Assembly: GCA_030524555.1 (NCBI GenBank)
Contig: JAUNGK010000008.1
Span: 1 to 35,147 of the forward strand
Length of the DNA stretch: 35,147 nt
Source: Bacillota bacterium
Lineage (GTDB): Bacteria; Bacillota; Clostridia; Lachnospirales; Lachnospiraceae
Direction: 5' to 3'
This document shows positions 1 through 6,580 of this stretch, piece after piece. A program made the translations under genes and the position numbers. The notes below the pieces were generated by a model. That model had not been told where the DNA came from. It saw only the letters and a list, made by a program, of their open reading frames with translations, and did no database searches. Within the stretch, counting starts at the first letter, position 1. Each line of letters opens with the position of its first letter.

Positions 1-2
1 AC

Positions 3-107
3 GGGCTTTCAAGAAAACAGGCAGTGGAAGAGGTAATGGATATCTATCATTTTGATATAGAAACAGCAGAAGCGAAAGTGGATCAATACTGGGATGAACA
101 AGCGTAG
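3..107 (+). CDS. C-terminal end of an unidentified protein (5' truncated by window edge)
   Basis: An open frame runs from the window edge to a TAG at 105-107 and gives about 34 residues (GLSRKQAVEEVMDIYHFDIE... ending DEQA). The peptide is helical-looking and acidic, with regular heptad-like Val/Ile/Tyr spacing. I do not recognise the family. The start and most of the protein lie outside the window, so no function is assigned. It has the same strand as the sortase gene but is separated from it by about 200 bases containing hairpins and a likely promoter, so it is probably a different transcription unit. Confidence 0.5.
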   Translation, partial: GLSRKQAVEEVMDIYHFDIETAEAKVDQYWDEQA

Positions 108-160
108 TTCCGGTCTGCGATTGCCGGGATACAAACTGAAAATAAAATATACCACTTTTT

Positions 161-206
161 ACCAGAGGCCTTTTATTTGTGCTGAAAAAGCGTCTCTGGT
201 ACTTTT
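161..206 (+). terminator. Possible weak hairpin terminator after the truncated gene
   Basis: ACCAGAGGC (161-169) pairs with GTCTCTGGT (192-200) across a 22-base loop, with one G-U pair, and is followed by ACTTTT. The loop is long and the T run is short, so termination would be weak. It lies where a terminator for the upstream gene would be expected. Confidence 0.35.
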
Positions 207-207
207 G

Positions 208-225
208 GTGTAAGAAAACTTACAC
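208..225. promoter_or_regulatory. Perfect inverted repeat, candidate operator upstream of the sortase gene
   Basis: GTGTAAG-AAAA-CTTACAC is a perfect 7-bp inverted repeat with a 4-base spacer. The spacer is A-rich and no T run follows, which fits a dimeric protein-binding site better than a terminator. It lies about 20 bases upstream of the proposed -35 box. The cognate regulator is not identifiable from the window. Confidence 0.45.
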
Positions 226-243
226 GATATCTGGACAAAATAC

Positions 244-271
244 TTGAATTAATTTCAAGATATAGTAAAAT
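244..271 (+). promoter_or_regulatory. Putative sigma-A promoter of the sortase/surface-protein group
   Basis: TTGAAT (244-249) and TAAAAT (266-271) are separated by 16 bases and lie just upstream of the sortase RBS. The -35 region is embedded in a second inverted repeat, CTTGAA-TTAAT-TTCAAG (243-259), which could be an additional regulatory element. Neither box is perfect, so the exact promoter position is uncertain. Confidence 0.4.
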
Positions 272-303
272 AAGTAATATATGCGATAAAGGAGAAGTGT
301 GCC

Positions 304-1476
304 ATGACGGCAGATGGTCTGATGGTTGCCGGAAGACGCTTCCGCACTCGTGCGGATTATGAGGCTGCATTGCGTGACCAAAAGAAAATCGATACGATCA
401 AGTCACAGACTAATTTGAGTGATCCGAAACAGTTGTTAGAGCTGTTTGGTGAACTTCAAAGCGGGGTCTATCGCTTCGAAACTTCTGTAGGAAACGACTT
501 TGATGATGAAATATTTGAAAAGGTTGAAGCCTTAAAAAAGCAAAAAAATAACATAAAAAGCACAGGTAAGTCTTCAAAGAAGAAAAGCAAAGCTCAAAAG
601 AAGGAAAAGTTAAATAAAAAAGCGGCAAAAAAGCAAAGCCTGCAGGATTATGATAAGGATATGCAGAAGCAGATCCTTGATGAGTTAAAAAAGCAGGAGA
701 AGAAACGACGGTTGATTGTAATACTGGCCTCTGCCGTGGCAGTTTTGTGCTTCGGGTATTTTGGAGTATACTATTTCTTCAGTGCCAGAACCAGTATGGA
801 TTATGATGAGCTGGCGGCGCTAAAGGGGAGCGATGCACTGGCAGAGACGCAGGCCCCAAACGATTTTGCTATACATAAGTCTTCGGTAGCACTGCCAGAT
901 GTGCTGGATGAATATAAAACTCTATATGAAAAGAACAAAAAGCTAATCGGATGGCTGAAAATTGACGATACAATAATAGATTACCCTGTTATGCAGACAA
1001 GCAATAACGAATATTATCTGGAGCATAATTTTAATCAGGAGTATGACAAAAACGGCAGTCTGTTTTTAGACTGTGATTGCAGTATATATCCCCGTTCTAC
1101 TAATTTGATTATTTATGGACATCATATGAAGTCCGGCCAGATGTTTGGACAGCTTCAGAAGTATGCCAAGGAGAGTTACGGGAAAGAGCATTCCATTATA
1201 CAGTTTGACAGTATTTATGAGAAGGCAACTTATCAGGTTATGTATGTGTTTTACTCACAGGTGTATGGTGAGGATGATCTGGTTTTTAAATATTATCAAT
1301 TTATCAATGCAAATTCAGAAGAGGAATTTAATTCTTATATGAGGGAGATGGAAGCGATGAGCCTATACGATACAGGTGTTACAGCAAGCTTCGGGGACAG
1401 TCTTCTGACGCTGTCTACCTGTGATTATTCACAGGCAGATGGACGATTTGTAGTAGTGGCAAAGAGAATTAAGTAA
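304..1476 (+). CDS. Class B-type sortase with long cytoplasmic N-terminal extension
   Basis: Membrane-anchored cysteine transpeptidase that cleaves a C-terminal sorting motif and links surface proteins to peptidoglycan. The 390-aa product has a charged N-terminal part (1-136, very Lys-rich at about 78-136), one membrane segment at about 137-159, and an extracellular catalytic domain at about 200-390. Catalytic residues are visible: His273 in YGHHM, Cys373 in TLSTCDY, Arg381 in RFVVVAKR. The YGHxMKxGxMFG and LSTCDY patterns are class B-like. The ATG at 304 is preceded by AAAGGAG. The gene lies 17 bases before a large surface-protein gene whose sorting signal is probably its substrate. Class B sortases are often shorter, and the roughly 130-residue N-terminal region (ADYEAALRDQKKIDTIKSQ...) is an extra module of unknown role. 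The class is well supported; the exact substrate motif is inferred from neighbours. Confidence 0.9.
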   Translation: MTADGLMVAGRRFRTRADYEAALRDQKKIDTIKSQTNLSDPKQLLELFGELQSGVYRFETSVGNDFDDEIFEKVEALKKQKNNIKSTGKSSKKKSKAQKKEKLNKKAAKKQSLQDYDKDMQKQILDELKKQEKKRRLIVILASAVAVLCFGYFGVYYFFSARTSMDYDELAALKGSDALAETQAPNDFAIHKSSVALPDVLDEYKTLYEKNKKLIGWLKIDDTIIDYPVMQTSNNEYYLEHNFNQEYDKNGSLFLDCDCSIYPRSTNLIIYGHHMKSGQMFGQLQKYAKESYGKEHSIIQFDSIYEKATYQVMYVFYSQVYGEDDLVFKYYQFINANSEEEFNSYMREMEAMSLYDTGVTASFGDSLLTLSTCDYSQADGRFVVVAKRIK

Positions 1477-1493
1477 CCAAAAGGAGTGTTACG

Positions 1494-4400
1494 ATGGCTA
1501 AAGTAACCAAAAAGAAAAACAGAAAATTAAGAAGACAGATAAGGAAGACGGTTGGCGCACTGCTTATGGTTTCTGCAATTACAGTTGCGGCAATACCGGT
1601 GCAGGATGTCAGAGGAGCGGATGGTGCTCAGGCAGCGGCAAACCAAAAAATCAAGGTGCTGAATTATACTTCTTCTGATATGACAGGTTATGAAAGCATA
1701 AGCGATTATAATAAAACAAATGCTGATTTAAGCAGCATAGAAGCTGATTTGCATAGTGGGGTTCCTTATGTAAAGGAGGGCTCTACAATATATACAACCG
1801 GTGACGGAAGATTTCAGTTTGCGTTTGTGAAACCAAGTGCAACTGCACGTGATGAAGTGGCGGTTATATTAGGCGCCAATGTGGCCGGACTGCCCGGCAA
1901 TAGTTTGACGATTCCGGCAACAGTAGATGCATACAAAAAGTATACCGCTAATACAACAGCGGATGGATATTGTGCGGTGAACAGGGCTGGAGAATATTTA
2001 TATTATAAAACATCCGTGCAAAAGACAGATGACACTTCCAGGCTCCCGCTGTATTATGTCCCTGGATTAATGGGTATAGACGGAAAAGATCCGGGAGAGA
2101 TAACAGCATATAGGGAGGAAATGCATACAACAAGCCAGAATGAGGATGGTACATGGAATTATAGTTATCGTTTACAGACAGGAACAGATGATGAAGGGAA
2201 TCCGACGTATACTGAGTATGAAGCTCTGCCGATTATGATAGATGCCTGCGTGCCCTGTTATTATGATCTGCGTGATGAGTGGATAGAAAAGCCGGATAAC
2301 CAGCTTTATTATTGGAACAGCACAGATGATGTGGATACAACGAAAGTGGATAAGTTTAGTACAGCCACATCACTTGACAAGCAGAGAATTTATGAAGCAG
2401 AGGTTCAGTATATCGGCAGGCAATATTTGGTGGCCAATACTTCGACAGGTGGCAATACACAGACGGGAGTGGGCACAAGTGAATGGATGATTGGTGGTTT
2501 GGTTACGGAGGCTAATCCTGATAAGGGCGTTTTTGCAGGAAAGGGGCAAATTGCTTATCTGACAATAGAAACAATAGAAACGAAGGACGGTCCCAAGGGC
2601 AATTTGTTAGGCATAGGAGATTATGCATTTTATGGATGCAGTGGTCTTCAGGGAGTAACGCTTGAAAATGGGTTAAAAACCATTGGAAATGGGGCATTTC
2701 AAAATTGTGTTAATATGAAAACATGCACCATGAATAAATATTCGGAAATTACCGCAATAGGCAAAAGCGCATTTTCGCACTGTGAAGCGTTATCAACTAT
2801 TGCACTGCCGATTAATGTCAGAGCTATTGGTGATTATTGCTTTGAAGGATGCTATAATGCCGGAACCAATACAGGTTTGGAAACAATAGATATTTATGGG
2901 GGCGGAACGGATAATGCTTTACTGCAGGCCATAGGCTATAAGGCATTTTCAGGATGTACGAAATTAATCTCTGTTACATTGCCGGCGGGATATACTGATT
3001 TTGAAACAGGAACTGAAACTGAACCTGGAAGTACAACTACAAGGACTGTTACCGGTATCCCAATTACTTATTTTGAGGGATGCACTTCCTTACAATATGT
3101 TAAAGTACAGAATACAGTGTTTACGTTTATTGAATCCAATCATAATTCAGCACTGAAGTGTGATATTGGCAACTTTTTAAAGAACACGGTATCAAGCAGC
3201 TTTTATTTTGAAGGACCGAAAACTTCTGCAATTCATACAACAGCAAAGCTGCATTCTGCGGCCTTCAAGTATGTGGAAAAGGATGAAGACGGAAATGAAG
3301 TGAATCGATATGAAAAGGTTGTCTGGTGTCCTGAAACAGAATATGATGAAGATGGCAACATTGAGAGTGGAACAGGGCATGAATGTACCTTTACGGTTAA
3401 TGATGCAAACGAGTTGATTGCCATGGAAATTCCTGATGACTGCGGTGTTGTGGAAATTCCCGCTGATTTAGGCGCAGGTCACGGTATTGCTACAATTGGT
3501 TCTACCAGTTTTCAGGGTAATTTAAATTTGATTAAGATTACGATACCCTCTACAGTTAATAAAATAGAAGAAAATGCCTTTGCGGGATGCCGTAATTTGC
3601 AGGCAGTTGTCTTTTCAGAACCGATTAATATAACAGAAATAGGAGATGATGCATTTAAAACACGGTCCACATCGCTGTCTTTTACCGGCACGATTTCTCC
3701 TTCTTCTGAACCGTTTAAGTACGCAATGAACTGGGAGAATAATATTAATGCCAACAACCAGCCTTTATCCTATATTACATTTTACAGCAGCTGGCCCACT
3801 TATTTAACGGTACAATATACTCCTGATGATGTGAACCATCCGGAGGTTGGCGAAAATGAACTGATTGATTATCCGACATATGAGAAAATCAAGCATTATA
3901 CTGCATGGACTAAAGATGGGACAACAGGTACAGATCCGGATGCAAGCCCGGATCCGCAAGCAGTAACTTATCCTGATATGACGGCAGAGCGTGCCAAAGC
4001 TGCCGGAGAAAATGCAATTACCATGTTTGAAGCCGGAACGGCTACAACCGATCAGCTACAGACTGTTAATGCTGCGGTAAACATCAATCTTCCTGAGGGG
4101 ATAACTTCAATTAAAGAGGGCATTTTTTCTGAAATTAAGACTGATGCAAGCGGAAATCTCCGGGTAGATGATGATGGGAATATTTTGTTGGGTGATGATG
4201 GCAGCCCGGAATATGAATATCGAAACAGCAATATCAAAACGATTACTTTGAATTCTGTGAAAGAGATTGATCCATATACTTTTGCAGGATGTGAAAATTT
4301 AAGCGGCGTTTATATGGCAGGCGGAGATCAAATAGGAAACTATGCATTTAAAGACTGTGAAAAGTTGGAAAATGTTGAGATTGCTGCCAGCGTTTCAGAG

Positions 4401-6572
4401 CTTGGCTTACGTCCTTTTGCCGGATGTGGCGAATTGGAAAGCGTGAATTTCGTGGGGAGTCCATATTACAGCTGCGAAAATGCAATTATTTTTGGATTGA
4501 ATAACGGAACCAAGGACAGTATTGTAGAATGTCTGGAGTCGAGAAGCAGCAATGGAGTCGGTTCTTATACTGTAGGGCCGGAGGAACTGGCAGGAGTTAC
4601 TTCCATAGCGCAGGAAGCATTCATGGATTGCGGATACATAGGACATATTGATTTGTCTTCCACTACAGTTAGCTCAATTCCGGAAAAATGCTTCAAAAAT
4701 GATGATGATTTAAATAGAGTTACCTTGCCGGATACCGTTAAAACAATCAGGTCGGAGGCGTTTAGGAATGATGAAAAACTGAGGTTAGTGACAATTCCGG
4801 GTAATCAGACCAATATTGCGGAAGACGCATTTATGACAGGTGACTGGATTGAAAATCCCATAGACAGGGAGAAAGATCCTAAAACAGAGGCATCTAAGGT
4901 TCAGCAGACCATTGAATTTGAATGCGTTAAGGGTACAACGGCTGATGAGTATGCAAATTATTATTGGTATATCAATCCAAACTATGACAAGGTATTCCTT
5001 CAGCATACGGTAACCTTTTGGGATTATCCTAATTATCCTGATACCAGTGAGCAGGTGGTCTTTTATAAGGTTAAGGTAATTGACGGTGAGGATGCAGTGC
5101 CTCCCGCAGAACCACCGGTTCATGATGGAGTGGTTTTCAGCCGTTGGACGAATTACCAGAATGTTTCTAAAGATATTGATGTATATCCGGTATTTGGCGA
5201 TGATGTTTTTACTGTTCAATTTTTAGATGATGACGGTACACCGCTGACTGATGTGCAATACATTGAAGCAGGAAAGAGTGCCACACCGCCTGCGGATCCT
5301 ACGAAAGAGGGCGCTACATTTAAGGGCTGGAGTAAGCCATATTATAATATAACAGAAGACACGCTTTGCATTGCACAGTATGATTACGGTGCTGATACCA
5401 ATCTGCATACGGTAACGTTTTATTCCTATGATGGAACAACGGTCATAGCAGAGATGAAGGTTCTCAATGGAGGAACGGTTTATCCTCCTTCGGCACCTTC
5501 AAGAAGTGGATATACATTTGTTGGCTGGGTACCGGCAGGTAGTTTCGATAATATTACCAGTGATAAGAGTTTTACGGCATCTTATGACCGGAGTTCAGGT
5601 GGAAGTGACAGTAACGGAAATAATGGTAACGGAAGCGGAAACGGAAGCAGCTCCAGTGCCAGCCCTTCACCTACAGCAACACCTAACCCGGAGGACAGTG
5701 TTAAGAAATATACGGTTTCCGTATCCGGTGGATCAGGAAGCGGAAGCTATCCGGCTGGAACGGTAGTGGCAATTAATGCTTACGATATGGGAGAAGGGCA
5801 GAACTTTGATAAGTGGACTTCCTCAACGGCAGGCGTAGGCTTTGCCAATCCCAATGCCACATCTACAACCTTTACAATGCCTGCGGCTAATGTGGCAATT
5901 ACGGCAACCTATAAGACAGGAAGCGGAAGCTCCTCTGGCGGTTCTAATACCGGTGCAGGATCAGAAAGCGGAATTGCTGCGTATAATAGCGGTAATAACG
6001 GAACGATAGTGGATGTAAACAGGCCGGGAATATCCAATACTAATCTGGCCGGTGCAACGGTAAGCGGCTCCACAGATAATTTTATTGTTAAGGTAACAGA
6101 GGATCAAAGTGCAACCGATGCGGTAATTGCAGCGCTTCAGGCCGCATATGGTGATATCAGCAGATTTAAATATCTGCCGATGGATATCAGCCTTTATGAT
6201 TCAACAGGAAGAATTAAAATAGCGGATACATCAGGTATATCGGTTAATTTGACGCTTCCTCTTCCGGATGATCTGGTTCAATATGCAGGAAATAACCAGG
6301 TGGCGGCTGTTTCAAACGGTGCGTTGGAGAAGCTTAATGCCAGATTTACCACAGTAGACGGTGTGCCTTGTGTAAACTTTACGGCAACGCATTTTTCACC
6401 TTATGTGATTTATGTAGATACCGCAAATCTGACAGAGGCAACCATTGATGCTACGCCTAAGACAGGTGATCCTATTCATCCAAAGTGGTTCCTTGCGTTG
6501 GGACTTGCATGTATTTCACTGATTTTATTCTTTAAGCGTGATAAGGTAGTCATCAATACCAAAACAACATAG
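1494..6572 (+). CDS. BspA-like leucine-rich-repeat surface protein with InlB-type repeats and sortase signal
   Basis: Very large (1692 aa) secreted, wall-anchored protein. A Lys/Arg-rich signal peptide spans about 1-42. BspA/TpLRR-type leucine-rich repeats (pattern I.IPxxVxxIGxxAFxGCxxL) occur in three blocks at about 369-500, 663-723 and 863-1119. Three InlB-B/Listeria-Bacteroides-type repeats (HTVTF...GYTFxGW...TASY) follow at about 1171-1366, then a Ser/Gly/Asn/Pro linker. Next come a divergent InlB-like repeat at about 1404-1478, a second Gly/Ser linker and a C-terminal domain (about 1500-1645) also present in the next gene. The end is TPKTGD (1654-1659), a hydrophobic stretch and KRDK, a classical sorting signal. 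The start ATG follows AAAGGAG. BspA-like proteins are linked to adhesion in other bacteria, but the ligand here is unknown. It lies between the sortase and its paralogue, consistent with one operon. Confidence 0.88.
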   Translation: MAKVTKKKNRKLRRQIRKTVGALLMVSAITVAAIPVQDVRGADGAQAAANQKIKVLNYTSSDMTGYESISDYNKTNADLSSIEADLHSGVPYVKEGSTIYTTGDGRFQFAFVKPSATARDEVAVILGANVAGLPGNSLTIPATVDAYKKYTANTTADGYCAVNRAGEYLYYKTSVQKTDDTSRLPLYYVPGLMGIDGKDPGEITAYREEMHTTSQNEDGTWNYSYRLQTGTDDEGNPTYTEYEALPIMIDACVPCYYDLRDEWIEKPDNQLYYWNSTDDVDTTKVDKFSTATSLDKQRIYEAEVQYIGRQYLVANTSTGGNTQTGVGTSEWMIGGLVTEANPDKGVFAGKGQIAYLTIETIETKDGPKGNLLGIGDYAFYGCSGLQGVTLENGLKTIGNGAFQNCVNMKTCTMNKYSEITAIGKSAFSHCEALSTIALPINVRAIGDYCFEGCYNAGTNTGLETIDIYGGGTDNALLQAIGYKAFSGCTKLISVTLPAGYTDFETGTETEPGSTTTRTVTGIPITYFEGCTSLQYVKVQNTVFTFIESNHNSALKCDIGNFLKNTVSSSFYFEGPKTSAIHTTAKLHSAAFKYVEKDEDGNEVNRYEKVVWCPETEYDEDGNIESGTGHECTFTVNDANELIAMEIPDDCGVVEIPADLGAGHGIATIGSTSFQGNLNLIKITIPSTVNKIEENAFAGCRNLQAVVFSEPINITEIGDDAFKTRSTSLSFTGTISPSSEPFKYAMNWENNINANNQPLSYITFYSSWPTYLTVQYTPDDVNHPEVGENELIDYPTYEKIKHYTAWTKDGTTGTDPDASPDPQAVTYPDMTAERAKAAGENAITMFEAGTATTDQLQTVNAAVNINLPEGITSIKEGIFSEIKTDASGNLRVDDDGNILLGDDGSPEYEYRNSNIKTITLNSVKEIDPYTFAGCENLSGVYMAGGDQIGNYAFKDCEKLENVEIAASVSELGLRPFAGCGELESVNFVGSPYYSCENAIIFGLNNGTKDSIVECLESRSSNGVGSYTVGPEELAGVTSIAQEAFMDCGYIGHIDLSSTTVSSIPEKCFKNDDDLNRVTLPDTVKTIRSEAFRNDEKLRLVTIPGNQTNIAEDAFMTGDWIENPIDREKDPKTEASKVQQTIEFECVKGTTADEYANYYWYINPNYDKVFLQHTVTFWDYPNYPDTSEQVVFYKVKVIDGEDAVPPAEPPVHDGVVFSRWTNYQNVSKDIDVYPVFGDDVFTVQFLDDDGTPLTDVQYIEAGKSATPPADPTKEGATFKGWSKPYYNITEDTLCIAQYDYGADTNLHTVTFYSYDGTTVIAEMKVLNGGTVYPPSAPSRSGYTFVGWVPAGSFDNITSDKSFTASYDRSSGGSDSNGNNGNGSGNGSSSSASPSPTATPNPEDSVKKYTVSVSGGSGSGSYPAGTVVAINAYDMGEGQNFDKWTSSTAGVGFANPNATSTTFTMPAANVAITATYKTGSGSSSGGSNTGAGSESGIAAYNSGNNGTIVDVNRPGISNTNLAGATVSGSTDNFIVKVTEDQSATDAVIAALQAAYGDISRFKYLPMDISLYDSTGRIKIADTSGISVNLTLPLPDDLVQYAGNNQVAAVSNGALEKLNARFTTVDGVPCVNFTATHFSPYVIYVDTANLTEATIDATPKTGDPIHPKWFLALGLACISLILFFKRDKVVINTKTT
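5592..5702 (+). repeat. Low-complexity Gly/Ser/Asn linker-coding tract
   Basis: A GGAAGC/GGAAAC-rich stretch encodes a Ser/Gly/Asn-rich segment followed by SPSPTATPNPE. It is a flexible wall-spanning or inter-domain linker in the large surface protein. Short near-repeats like these are prone to length variation between strains. Confidence 0.6.
6453..6512 (+). repeat. Sorting-signal repeat, copy 1
   Basis: This encodes TPKTGDPIHPKWFLALGLAC and closely matches 9242-9301 in the next gene at DNA and protein level. The hydrophilic motif plus PIHPKWFLALGL is far more conserved than the rest of the two proteins, indicating shared recognition by one sortase or recent duplication of the 3' end. Confidence 0.7.
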
Positions 6573-6580
6573 GAGCCCCT

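Noticed and set aside
4785..5219. 144-aa minus-strand open frame inside the large surface-protein gene
   Set aside because: It is antisense to a well-supported repeat-rich gene, has low-complexity Ile-rich text and shows no RBS or domain.
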